DNA of 6,191 bases from Neisseriaceae bacterium (GTDB lineage: Bacteria; Pseudomonadota; Gammaproteobacteria; Burkholderiales; UBA11063). The stretch is from the NCBI GenBank assembly GCA_947441745.1, contig CANEUJ010000098.1, positions 1 to 6,191 on the forward strand. The letters run 5' to 3'. Below, piece by piece: positions 1 to 6,191 of the stretch. A model generated the notes under the pieces. The model was not told the origin of the DNA, did not search any database, and saw nothing but the letters and a program-made list of their open reading frames with translations. Position numbers and translations under genes: made by a program. The first letter of the stretch is position 1. Every line of letters starts with the position of its first letter.

Positions 1-802
1 ATTGTGATTGGATGGTTTCCATTGCAGATACAATTTTTGCATCTTTAATTGCAGCAAATCCAATTCGCCAACCTGTCATAGAGTATGCCTTAGAAACTCC
101 ATTAATTACTATAGTTCGATTAATTAATTCAGGAGCCACATTAACAATATTAGAAAATGTTTGATCATTAAATAAAATATGTTCATAGATATCATCAGTA
201 ATGATATATATTTCGGGGTGGTGGTTTAATATATCAGCTAAGGCTTTTAGTTCTTCTTTAGTATATACCATTCCTGTTGGATTACTAGGACTATTTATAA
301 ATATTGCTTTTGTTTTTGAAGTTAATGAGTTATTTAACTTTTCTGGGGTGAGTTTATAATTATCTTCGATTGAGCAGGCCACACATATAGGAGTGCCGCC
401 ACATAAAAGCACCATATCAGGGTAAGATACCCAATATGGAGCGGGTATTATAACTTCATCACCTTCATCAATTATGGCTTGAAGAGCATTGTAGATACTA
501 TGTTTCCCACCAGCAGATACTATAACTTCGTTAGTAGTATATTTAAGGTTGTTTTCTCTGTTAAATTTGTCAACAACAGCTTGTTTTAGCTCTGGGGTGC
601 CACCTACGTTAGTATATTTGGTTTTTCCATCATTGATAGCTTTTATGGCTACATCTTTTATATGTTGTGGAGTGTCAAAGTCAGGCTCTCCAGCAGCAAG
701 AGTAACTACATCTAATCCATTACTTTTCATTTTACGAGCCTTGCCCATAACAGCTATAGTAGGGGACTCCTTGATAAGCGACATGCGTTTAGCAATACTC
801 AT
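1..802 (-). CDS. Class I aspartate-type aminotransferase, C-terminus cut by window edge
   Basis: A PLP-dependent fold-type I aminotransferase, most like the bacterial aspartate/prephenate aminotransferase (class Ib) group, cytosolic; it would move an amino group between aspartate (or a related donor) and a 2-oxo acid. The first 267 residues of about 400 are present and the frame stays open at base 1. Visible motifs: AGEPDFDTP (37-45), PAPYWVSYP (120-128, with the ring-stacking Trp124), SNPTG (173-177), TDDIYEH (202-208, Asp203 facing the pyridine nitrogen), NGVSKAY (234-240, Schiff-base Lys238) and GWRIGF (244-249). The carboxylate-binding Arg near the C-terminus lies outside the window. The ATG overlaps the pcnB stop as ATGA, and AAGGAA sits 5 nt upstream, which fixes the start. 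As third gene behind dapE and pcnB it is probably co-transcribed. Exact substrate is unproven: aspartate, prephenate or both are possible, and its closeness to dapE does not by itself make it DapC. Confidence 0.9.
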   Translation of the reverse strand, partial: MSIAKRMSLIKESPTIAVMGKARKMKSNGLDVVTLAAGEPDFDTPQHIKDVAIKAINDGKTKYTNVGGTPELKQAVVDKFNRENNLKYTTNEVIVSAGGKHSIYNALQAIIDEGDEVIIPAPYWVSYPDMVLLCGGTPICVACSIEDNYKLTPEKLNNSLTSKTKAIFINSPSNPTGMVYTKEELKALADILNHHPEIYIITDDIYEHILFNDQTFSNIVNVAPELINRTIVINGVSKAYSMTGWRIGFAAIKDAKIVSAMETIQSQ

Positions 803-2133
803 TCAATTTCCTTTTTGGTTACAGTTTTCTTTTTACGTTTACGTTTTTTAGGTGCTTTTTTCATGGCTTCTTCTTTTGGAAGCTCTTCTTGTAATAGTAT
901 TCGTAGGTCGTTATCACCATTTATAAAACGATCCCACCAGCTAAACATAATCGGGTCAATTTGTCCAGCATCATGTCTTAGAGAGAATAAGTGCCAAGCT
1001 TGTCTAAAGCGAGGTACTGTTAATATATGTCCCAGATGTTTAATAGTGGGAGTCTCAAATTCTAATTGGAGTATCCATACATCACGCATTGCAGAGAAGG
1101 TGTATTTTGTAATTCCGATACTATTAGCAAAATCTCTATGTTGATAAATGGCATCTAATAATGCTTGGTGGGTATTAGTGCCACTGGCAATTAATTTTTG
1201 CCAAGCTGTGTATACCATATTCCATATTAAACCAGATAAGATGAAAACTAATGAAACATCACTAGTTTCCTGTAATCTAGCATCAGTTTTTTCTAAAGAT
1301 TTGATAGCAAAAACATCGGGTTTTGTTTTAAAAAACAGATGGTCAAATAAGGTAAATACCCCATGTGGTAGATTTACCTCGCGTAATTTATTTATACAGG
1401 CAACGGAACTACCAGATAAAAGTATTTTAAGCATTTCTTCATACATTCGCCCTTTGTTTTCATGGGTTAGTAAATGCTTCATTTTGGCAAATGGTGTAAA
1501 TGTGTTTTTTTCAATTTGTAAATTAAGTTTTACAGCAAGGCGAAAAGCTCGAAGCATTCTAACTGGGTCTTCAGTATAACGTTCTTTTGGTTCACCAATA
1601 ATGCGAATTAGTTTCTTTTCAATATCCTTAAGGCCGTTGTTATAATCAATAACAATTTCATTAATGGGGTCATAATATAATGCATTGATAGTAAAATCGC
1701 GTCTAACAGCATCTTCTTTTTGAGTGCCATAATTATTGTCTTCAATAATACGCCCACGCTCATTTAAGTTGTTTTTATTTACTTTTGAGCTACGATATGT
1801 TGAGATTTCAATAATATGCCTTTCGCTAATTGGGCGATTATTGACCATTTTTTCTGGGTTAATATTATCAAAAATTACATGTACGATTTTAAACCTGCGC
1901 CCGATAATTAGAGAATTCTTCTTGAATATTTTCTTTACTTGTTCGGGTGTTGCATTAGTAACAATATCAAAATCTTTAGGGGTTTTATTTAGTAATAAAT
2001 CACGAACTCCACCGCCTACAATATAACCATCAAATTTACTAGCATGTAGTTTTTCTATTACATAAATTGCATCATGTTTGACAAGTTGTTTATCTATGCC
2101 TAGGCTTTGTGCGGATATTGTTTTTTTAGTCAT
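799..2133 (-). CDS. pcnB: Poly(A) polymerase I (PcnB)
   Basis: Template-independent nucleotidyltransferase that adds 3' poly(A) tails to RNA, marking mRNAs and regulatory RNAs for exonucleolytic decay. The 444-residue protein has the class II polymerase beta-type head: GGGVRD (40-45), the metal-binding Asp54 and Asp56 in PKDFDIVTNATPEQV (52-66), EISTYR (109-114), RRDFTINALYYDP (144-156) and the RNA-binding-domain helix RMLRAFRLAVKL (192-203). LIIGRRFKIVHVIF (75-88) matches the segment that separates bacterial poly(A) polymerases from CCA-adding enzymes, so PcnB is preferred over Cca. The C-terminus ends in a highly basic tail (about 427-443, PKKRKRKKK), which is common in PcnB and probably contacts RNA. 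The start overlaps the end of dapE by 8 nt and has only a weak ribosome site, which suggests translational coupling. Its TGA overlaps the next gene's ATG. Confidence 0.95.
   Translation of the reverse strand: MTKKTISAQSLGIDKQLVKHDAIYVIEKLHASKFDGYIVGGGVRDLLLNKTPKDFDIVTNATPEQVKKIFKKNSLIIGRRFKIVHVIFDNINPEKMVNNRPISERHIIEISTYRSSKVNKNNLNERGRIIEDNNYGTQKEDAVRRDFTINALYYDPINEIVIDYNNGLKDIEKKLIRIIGEPKERYTEDPVRMLRAFRLAVKLNLQIEKNTFTPFAKMKHLLTHENKGRMYEEMLKILLSGSSVACINKLREVNLPHGVFTLFDHLFFKTKPDVFAIKSLEKTDARLQETSDVSLVFILSGLIWNMVYTAWQKLIASGTNTHQALLDAIYQHRDFANSIGITKYTFSAMRDVWILQLEFETPTIKHLGHILTVPRFRQAWHLFSLRHDAGQIDPIMFSWWDRFINGDNDLRILLQEELPKEEAMKKAPKKRKRKKKTVTKKEIE
808..813 (-). promoter_or_regulatory. Shine-Dalgarno of the aminotransferase gene, inside the pcnB 3' end
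   Basis: AAGGAA on the minus strand lies 5 nt before the aminotransferase ATG and is embedded in the last Lys-Glu codons of pcnB. It supports the chosen start and means the ribosome finishing pcnB sits on the site where the next gene begins. Confidence 0.65.
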
Positions 2134-3265
2134 TAAAAATCTTATCTAAAATTATTGTATATGTTTTGGCAAGAGCAAATAAATCATTTTGATTAATATT
2201 CTCATTAATCTGGTGTATATATTTATTTGATAATCCAAATTCCAAAACTTCGGTAGATACATCTACAAGGAATCTACCATCAGATGTGCCACCATCAGTT
2301 TTAAGTTGTGGTATGACTTTTAGTTCTTCACTAATCGTATCAACAACTATTTTATTTAAACGTCCTGGTTTAGTATAAAATGGTTGTGCTGAATTCCTCC
2401 ACCTGATATTATACTTGAGATTGTGCTTGTTTAATATATCTTCTACTTTTATAATTAAATTATCACTAGTATGAAGGTTGTTATAGCGAAAGTTGAAACT
2501 AGCAAATAAATTATCAGGAATTACATTGTCAACACCCAGCCCAGAGTTTAGATTAGCAAATTGTAATGAAGTGGCTGGAAAAAATTCATTTCCATCATCC
2601 CATTTTGTGCTTGTTAGTTCTTTTAGGGCATTAGCGAATAGATGTATAGGGTTTTTACATAACTCAGGATAAGCTATATGCCCTTGAAGCCCAATTACTT
2701 CTAAATACCCAGTTAATGAGCCACGCCTACCGACTTTAATTACATCGCCTAAATTATCCACACTTGTAGGTTCGCCAACTAAGCAATAATCAAGAGTAAT
2801 ATTATTTTGTTTAAGGTGTTCTACCATGAGGGTTGTGCCATCAGTTGCTGCTGCTTCTTCATCAGAGGTAATTAATAACATGATCGAGCCATTGATAGAT
2901 TTTACTTGTTTAAGTAGTTCATTCACTGCAAACATAAAAGCAGCAATTGCACCTTTCATGTCGCCAATACCACGCCCATATAGACGATTATTATAACTGC
3001 TTAATACAAATGGGTCGTATGTCCATTTGGATATTTCCCCAGTTGGAACTACATCTACATGTCCTGCGAAAGCAAATATTGGAGATTTATCGCCAAATCG
3101 TGCAATAAGGTTTGTGGTGTCATTTCTATCGTGTCGTGTTGTAACAAACCCCAGGTTTTTTAAATATTTCTCTATATAGTCTATACTTCCATCTTGAAAT
3201 GGGCTAATTGATTTAAAACTAATCAAATCTTTAGTTATATTGAGTAGTTCATTATTTATTTCCAT
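2126..3265 (-). CDS. dapE: Succinyl-diaminopimelate desuccinylase (DapE)
   Basis: Dinuclear zinc amidohydrolase (M20 family) that hydrolyses N-succinyl-LL-2,6-diaminopimelate to LL-diaminopimelate and succinate, in the succinylase route to lysine and peptidoglycan meso-DAP; cytosolic dimer. At 379 residues it matches the usual length (about 375). Metal and catalytic residues are in place: GHVDVVP (68-74; His69, catalytic Asp71), GRGIGDMKG (97-105; bridging Asp102), TSDEEAAATDGT (133-144; general base Glu136, ligand Glu137), GEPT (164-167; Glu165) and KYIHQINE (348-355; His351). GLQGHIAYP (192-200) carries the dimerisation-domain His196, and GGTSDGRF (325-332) is typical of DapE rather than ArgE. 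The ATG is the only plausible start, since an in-frame stop lies nine codons upstream, yet no clear Shine-Dalgarno precedes it. It is first gene of the left operon and overlaps pcnB by 8 nt. Confidence 0.96.
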   Translation of the reverse strand: MEINNELLNITKDLISFKSISPFQDGSIDYIEKYLKNLGFVTTRHDRNDTTNLIARFGDKSPIFAFAGHVDVVPTGEISKWTYDPFVLSSYNNRLYGRGIGDMKGAIAAFMFAVNELLKQVKSINGSIMLLITSDEEAAATDGTTLMVEHLKQNNITLDYCLVGEPTSVDNLGDVIKVGRRGSLTGYLEVIGLQGHIAYPELCKNPIHLFANALKELTSTKWDDGNEFFPATSLQFANLNSGLGVDNVIPDNLFASFNFRYNNLHTSDNLIIKVEDILNKHNLKYNIRWRNSAQPFYTKPGRLNKIVVDTISEELKVIPQLKTDGGTSDGRFLVDVSTEVLEFGLSNKYIHQINENINQNDLFALAKTYTIILDKIFND

Positions 3266-3293
3266 GATTTTGAGGTATTCTATAATTATTCAT
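3252..3293 (-). other. Possible 13-codon upstream reading frame overlapping the dapE start
   Basis: On the minus strand an ATG at 3293-3291 opens a frame reading MNNYRIPQNHGNK, ending with TAA at 3254-3252, out of frame with dapE and overlapping its first codons by 14 nt. Its ATG falls almost exactly at the transcription start expected from the promoter at 3301-3330, so it could be read from a leaderless mRNA. dapE itself has no clear Shine-Dalgarno, so coupling is conceivable. In such AT-rich sequence a chance short frame is also quite likely. Confidence 0.25.
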
Positions 3294-3300
3294 TGTCAGA

Positions 3301-3330
3301 ATTATACCAAGTATAGTACAATCGTGTTAA
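3301..3330 (-). promoter_or_regulatory. Predicted sigma70 promoter of the dapE-pcnB-aminotransferase operon
   Basis: Read on the minus strand: -35 TTAACA (3330-3325, five of six consensus bases), an 18-nt spacer, and a perfect -10 TATAAT (3306-3301) preceded by TGG, which gives an extended -10 (TGnTATAAT). The expected transcription start is near 3294, giving a leader of about 29 nt before the dapE ATG. Confidence 0.65.
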
Positions 3331-3356
3331 ATAATTTATTGATAATGGAATTATTT
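3329..3356. repeat. Short AT-rich inverted repeat between the divergent promoters
   Basis: AAATAATT (3329-3336) and its exact reverse complement AATTATTT (3349-3356) flank a 12-nt spacer. The left arm touches the dapE -35 element and the right arm lies just upstream of the rpsL -35, so it could be a protein-binding site or an AT-rich upstream element shared by both promoters. It is made only of A and T, so chance is a serious alternative. Confidence 0.3.
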
Positions 3357-3359
3357 GTC

Positions 3360-3378
3360 GATTTATTGTTGATTTATT
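3360..3378 (+). repeat. Direct repeat GATTTATT at 11-bp spacing over the rpsL -35
   Basis: GATTTATT occurs at 3360-3367 and again at 3371-3378, one helical turn apart. The longer forms TCGATTTATT and TTGATTTATT match at 9 of 10 positions. The second copy covers most of the rpsL -35 hexamer and runs into the spacer. It may be an AT-rich activating element or a regulator site, but base composition alone could produce it. Confidence 0.3.
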
Positions 3379-3398
3379 TTAAATTACTGTGATATAAT
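3369..3398 (+). promoter_or_regulatory. Predicted sigma70 promoter of the str operon (rpsL-rpsG-fusA)
   Basis: -35 TTGATT (3369-3374, four of six consensus bases), an 18-nt spacer, and a perfect -10 TATAAT (3393-3398) with TGA before it, giving an extended -10. The expected start is near 3405, leaving a leader of about 37 nt before the rpsL ATG. Upstream sequence is very AT-rich, as expected for a strong ribosomal-protein promoter. Confidence 0.7.
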
Positions 3399-3430
3399 CT
3401 TGGGCTAAAAGTTTGCAAGGTTTTTGTTAT

Positions 3431-3436
3431 AAAGGA
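3431..3436 (+). promoter_or_regulatory. Shine-Dalgarno of rpsL
   Basis: AAAGGA lies 5 nt upstream of the rpsL ATG. Together with the invariant S12 N-terminus MPTINQLVRK it fixes the start. Confidence 0.8.
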
Positions 3437-3441
3437 ATAAA

Positions 3442-3813
3442 ATGCCTACTATTAATCAATTGGTTAGAAAGCCACGTGTAAGTGTTCGTTACAAGAGCAA
3501 ATCACCAGCTTTAGCTAACTGTCCTCAAAAAAGAGGAGTGTGCACGCGTGTTTATACTACAACACCGAAGAAGCCAAATTCTGCATTACGTAAAGTATGT
3601 CGTGTTAGGTTGACTAACGGTTTTGAAGTAACAAGTTATATTGGTGGTGAAGGTCACAATTTACAAGAGCATAGCGTTGTTTTAATTCGTGGTGGTCGTG
3701 TAAAAGATCTACCAGGTGTGCGTTACCACTGTGTACGCGGTTCTCTTGATTTGGCTGGTGTTAAGAGCCGTCAACAATCAAGATCTAAATATGGTGCTAA
3801 GCGCCCTAAATAA
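3442..3813 (+). CDS. rpsL: 30S ribosomal protein S12
   Basis: S12 sits at the 30S decoding centre and helps control codon-anticodon fidelity. The 123-residue protein is full length and starts with the family's MPTINQLVRK. The decoding loops are intact: TTPKKPNSALRKVC (40-53, including Lys43) and GGRVKDLPGVRYH (84-96, with Lys88, Asp89 and Pro91). These are the usual wild-type residues at sites where substitutions give streptomycin resistance or dependence in other bacteria, so no such mutation is seen. Asp89 is the residue methylthiolated by RimO in species that have it. Slightly unusual are Cys97 in RYHCVRG, where Thr is common, and VKSRQQSRSKYG (107-118), where the common form is VKDRKQ. 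The tail SKYGAKRPK is typical. First gene of the str operon; rpsG begins 22 nt later. Confidence 0.99.
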   Translation: MPTINQLVRKPRVSVRYKSKSPALANCPQKRGVCTRVYTTTPKKPNSALRKVCRVRLTNGFEVTSYIGGEGHNLQEHSVVLIRGGRVKDLPGVRYHCVRGSLDLAGVKSRQQSRSKYGAKRPK

Positions 3814-3822
3814 ATAGGTTTT

Positions 3823-3828
3823 AAAGGA
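3823..3828 (+). promoter_or_regulatory. Shine-Dalgarno of rpsG
   Basis: AAAGGA in the 22-nt rpsL-rpsG spacer, 7 nt before the rpsG ATG. It is the same hexamer as the rpsL site. Confidence 0.8.
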
Positions 3829-3835
3829 TAGTATT

Positions 3836-4306
3836 ATGCCTAGACGTAGAGAAGTTGAGAAGAGACACGTTCTTCCAGATCCTAAATATAAAAGCACTGA
3901 GTTATCAAAATTCATTAACATAATTATGGAATGTGGTAAAAAATCTGTTGCCGAAAAAATTGTATATGATGCACTAGAAGTTGCACAAACAAAAACTAAA
4001 AAAGATGGAATAACTGTATTTAGTCAAGCGATGGAAGCAGTTAAACCAATAGTAGAATTAAAATCACGCCGTGTTGGTGGTGCTAACTACCAGATTCCAA
4101 TTGAAGTTGCTCCAAGTCGTCAAGTTGCTCTTGCAATGCGTTGGATTCGTGATGCTGCGAGAAAACGTGGCGAAAAATCTATGGGTTTACGGTTAGGTAA
4201 TGAGCTTGTTGAGGCTATTGAAGGCCGTGGTGCAGCTATGAAACGCCGTGATGAAGTACATAAAATGGCAGAAGCAAACAAAGCATTTGCTCACTTCCGC
4301 TATTAA
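3836..4306 (+). CDS. rpsG: 30S ribosomal protein S7
   Basis: S7 is a primary 16S rRNA-binding protein that nucleates assembly of the 30S head and lines the E site. The 156-residue length and start MPRRREVEKRHVLPDPKY are typical. Conserved blocks are all present: the rRNA-binding hairpin region VELKSRRVGGANYQIPIEV (73-91), ALAMRWIRDAARKRGEKSM (98-116) and the C-terminal helix with RRDEVHKMAEANKAFAHFRY (137-156). It lies between rpsL and fusA with short spacers and its own Shine-Dalgarno. In E. coli S7 represses the operon by binding a roughly 100-nt rpsL-rpsG spacer; here the spacer is only 22 nt, so that site cannot be present in the same form. Confidence 0.99.
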   Translation: MPRRREVEKRHVLPDPKYKSTELSKFINIIMECGKKSVAEKIVYDALEVAQTKTKKDGITVFSQAMEAVKPIVELKSRRVGGANYQIPIEVAPSRQVALAMRWIRDAARKRGEKSMGLRLGNELVEAIEGRGAAMKRRDEVHKMAEANKAFAHFRY

Positions 4307-4310
4307 TCAC

Positions 4311-4316
4311 TAGGAG
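4311..4316 (+). promoter_or_regulatory. Shine-Dalgarno of fusA
   Basis: TAGGAG in the 19-nt rpsG-fusA spacer, 9 nt before the fusA ATG. It supports that start, which gives the conserved N-terminus MARKTPIERYRNIGISAHID. Confidence 0.75.
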
Positions 4317-4325
4317 ATACATATT

Positions 4326-6191
4326 ATGGCGAGAAAGACCCCGATTGAAAGATATCGTAATATTGGAATTTCAGCACATATCGATGCTGGTAAAACCACA
4401 ACTACAGAACGTGTATTGTTCTATACTGGTGTAAATCACAAAATTGGTGAAGTACATGAAGGTGCTGCAACAATGGACTGGATGGAACAAGAGCAGGAGC
4501 GTGGTATTACAATTACTTCTGCTGCTACAACTACATTTTGGAAAGGTATGAATAATCAATACCAACCTCATAGAATTAACATTATTGACACCCCAGGTCA
4601 CGTTGATTTTACTATTGAAGTAGAACGTTCTATGCGTGTGCTTGATGGAGCATGTATGGTTTATTGTGCTGTTGGTGGCGTACAGCCTCAATCAGAAACT
4701 GTGTGGCGTCAAGCTAATAAGTACAAAGTACCAAGAATCGCATTTGTAAACAAAATGGATCGTCAAGGTGCTAACTTCTTAAAAGTTGTGGATCAAATTA
4801 AAACTCGCCTTAAAGGTAATCCAGTTGCAATGCAAATAGCAATTGGTGCTGAAGAGCACTTCACAGGTGTGATTGATTTAGTAAAAATGAAAGCTATTGC
4901 TTGGGATGATAAAACCCAAGGTATGACTTTTGACTATGTTGATATTCCTGCTGACTTGGTAGATTTGTGTGCTAAATACCGTGAAATAATGGTTGAAACT
5001 GCTGCTGAAGCTAATGAAGAGCTAATGAATAAATACCTAGAAACAGGTGAATTAACTGAAGAAGAAATCAAAGCTGGTATTCGTCACAGAACTATCGCTT
5101 GCGAAATTATTCCTATGTTTTGTGGTTCTGCTTTCAAAAATAAAGGTGTTCAGGCTATGCTTGATGCTGTGGTTGATTATCTGCCATCGCCAAGTGAAAT
5201 TCCTCCGGTAACTGGTGAGTTATCAGATGGTACTCAAGGTGAAAGAAAAGCTCTTGACAGTGAGCCATTTGCTGGTTTAGCATTTAAACTAATGAATGAC
5301 CCATATGTTGGACAATTGACTTTCTTCCGTGTTTACTCAGGTGTGGTTAAGTCAGGTGATAGCGTTTATAACCCTATCAAAGGTAAAAAAGAGCGTATCG
5401 GACGTATCGTACAGATGCATGCTAATCAACGTGAAGAAATTGAAGAGGTTTGTGCTGGTGATATAGCAGCTGCTGTAGGTCTTAAAGAAGTTACAACTGG
5501 TGACACATTATGTGATCTAAACAAAGAAATTATTCTGGAAAGAATGATTTTTCCAGAGCCAGTTATTCATATTGCTATTGAACCAAAAACAAAAGCCGAT
5601 CAGGAAAAAATGGGTATAGCACTTAATCGTTTGGCAAAAGAAGATCCTTCATTTAGAATTAAGGGTGATGAAGAGACTGGTCAAACTATTATTTCTGGTA
5701 TGGGTGAGCTTCACTTAGAAATTATTGTTGACCGTATGCGCCGTGAGTTTGGTGTTGAAGCTAATGTAGGTGCTCCTCAAGTAGCTTATCGTGAAACAAT
5801 CCGTAAGGCAGTTGAGGTTGAAGGCAAACACATTAAGCAATCTGGTGGTAAGGGTCAATATGGTCATGTATGGCTTAAAGTTGAACCTCAGGTTGAGGGT
5901 GGCGGATATGAGTTTGTTGATGCTATTAAGGGCGGATCAGTTCCACGCGAGTTTATTCCGTCAGTTGACTATGGTATTACGGGTGCAATGAAATCAGGTG
6001 TGATTGCTGGATACCCTGTAGTTGATGTTAAAGTAACATTGTTTGATGGTTCATACCATGATGTCGATTCTTCGCAATTAGCGTTTGAGTTGGCTGGGTC
6101 TATGGGTTTCAAAGATGGTATGCGTAAAGCTAGTCCTGTATTATTAGAGCCTATGATGTCAGTTGAAGTTGAGACTCCTGAAGAGTATATG
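4326..6191 (+). CDS. fusA: Elongation factor G, C-terminus cut by window edge
   Basis: EF-G is the translational GTPase that drives tRNA-mRNA translocation and, with ribosome recycling factor, splits the post-termination ribosome; cytosolic. The first 622 residues of about 700 are present, and the window ends exactly on a codon. GTPase motifs are intact: P-loop AHIDAGKT (17-24), switch I RGITITSAATT (59-69), DTPGH (88-92, catalytic His92), NKMD (142-145) and GSAF (267-270). The G' insert, domain II (FFRVYSGVVKSGD, 333-345), domain III (EPKTKADQEKMG, 419-430; SGMGELHLEIIVDR, 457-470) and domain IV (KQSGGKGQYGHV, 504-515; DGSYHDVDSS, 574-583) follow in order. Domain V has begun (LLEPMMSVEVETPEEYM) and continues outside. 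The sequence is close to canonical proteobacterial EF-G1, not the specialised EF-G2 form. Third gene of the str operon, 19 nt after rpsG. Confidence 0.98.
   Translation, partial: MARKTPIERYRNIGISAHIDAGKTTTTERVLFYTGVNHKIGEVHEGAATMDWMEQEQERGITITSAATTTFWKGMNNQYQPHRINIIDTPGHVDFTIEVERSMRVLDGACMVYCAVGGVQPQSETVWRQANKYKVPRIAFVNKMDRQGANFLKVVDQIKTRLKGNPVAMQIAIGAEEHFTGVIDLVKMKAIAWDDKTQGMTFDYVDIPADLVDLCAKYREIMVETAAEANEELMNKYLETGELTEEEIKAGIRHRTIACEIIPMFCGSAFKNKGVQAMLDAVVDYLPSPSEIPPVTGELSDGTQGERKALDSEPFAGLAFKLMNDPYVGQLTFFRVYSGVVKSGDSVYNPIKGKKERIGRIVQMHANQREEIEEVCAGDIAAAVGLKEVTTGDTLCDLNKEIILERMIFPEPVIHIAIEPKTKADQEKMGIALNRLAKEDPSFRIKGDEETGQTIISGMGELHLEIIVDRMRREFGVEANVGAPQVAYRETIRKAVEVEGKHIKQSGGKGQYGHVWLKVEPQVEGGGYEFVDAIKGGSVPREFIPSVDYGITGAMKSGVIAGYPVVDVKVTLFDGSYHDVDSSQLAFELAGSMGFKDGMRKASPVLLEPMMSVEVETPEEYM

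Larger units (their letters stand above)
3266..3441. other. Divergent intergenic region between the dapE operon and the str operon
   Basis: The only substantial non-coding stretch in the window. It holds two outward-facing promoters whose -35 elements are 38 bp apart, the inverted and direct repeats listed separately, and both leaders. No stem-loop followed by a U-run, riboswitch-like fold or tRNA could be seen by eye. Confidence 0.8.

Noticed and set aside
549..851. Open frame on the plus strand across the aminotransferase/pcnB junction
   Set aside because: It is antisense to two clearly recognised genes, has no Shine-Dalgarno or family motif, and is a by-product of their codon pattern.
815..2026. 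Three plus-strand open frames opposite pcnB (815-1144, 1148-1579, 1736-2026)
   Set aside because: All lie within pcnB, whose catalytic motifs are intact on the other strand; their translations are low-complexity and unrecognisable.
3281..3286. Second TATAAT on the plus strand
   Set aside because: No -35-like hexamer at the right distance, and it lies in the dapE leader far from rpsL; chance in AT-rich DNA.
3399..3419. Possible hairpin CTTG...CAAG in the rpsL leader
   Set aside because: Only four pairs form, the first bases probably precede the transcription start, and no U-run or second structure follows.
4371..4691. Minus-strand open frame opposite the start of fusA
   Set aside because: It is antisense to the conserved EF-G GTPase domain. 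Its Cys/Thr/Ser-rich composition reflects reverse reading of EF-G codons.
5791..5991. Short plus-strand frame inside fusA
   Set aside because: It is out of frame within EF-G domain IV, which reads through without interruption in its own frame.
1..6191. CRISPR arrays, insertion sequences, phage genes, tRNA/rRNA, Neisseria-type uptake sequence
   Set aside because: No spaced direct repeats, terminal inverted repeats, transposase motifs, tRNA cloverleaf or GCCGTCTGAA were seen; the window is continuous core genes.

Overview
This window is conserved core chromosome of an AT-rich Gram-negative bacterium. It holds two gene blocks that diverge from one 176-bp intergenic region (3266-3441). The ribosomal proteins, EF-G and PcnB read as proteobacterial. 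Several stretches look more betaproteobacterial than enteric, for example the S7 start MPRRREVEKRHVLPDPKYKS and the EF-G ending LLEPMMSVEVETPEEYM, while strong A/T preference at third codon positions points to a low-GC lineage. I would guess an AT-rich betaproteobacterium; a low-GC gammaproteobacterium is the main alternative. No species can be named from sequence alone.

Left block, minus strand, read from 3265 down to 1: dapE (succinyl-diaminopimelate desuccinylase), then pcnB (poly(A) polymerase I), then a class I aspartate-type aminotransferase cut by the window edge. The genes overlap by 8 and 4 nt, so they almost certainly form one translationally coupled operon. A good sigma70-type promoter with an extended -10 lies just upstream of dapE. 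The operon mixes lysine/peptidoglycan precursor synthesis, amino-acid transamination and RNA 3'-end metabolism.

Right block, plus strand, 3442 to the end: rpsL (S12), rpsG (S7) and fusA (EF-G, cut after 622 codons). This is the classic str operon with short spacers (22 and 19 nt), a Shine-Dalgarno sequence before each gene, and its own extended -10 promoter. It supplies two 30S decoding-region proteins and the translocase that moves tRNA and mRNA through the ribosome.

The only non-coding stretch of note is the divergent intergenic region. It carries two back-to-back promoters, a short AT-rich inverted repeat, a direct repeat at 11-bp spacing and, on the minus strand, a tiny upstream reading frame overlapping the dapE start. 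I found no tRNA, rRNA, CRISPR array, insertion sequence, phage gene or clear intrinsic terminator. No undescribed system is evident; the findings are modest regulatory or residue-level observations.
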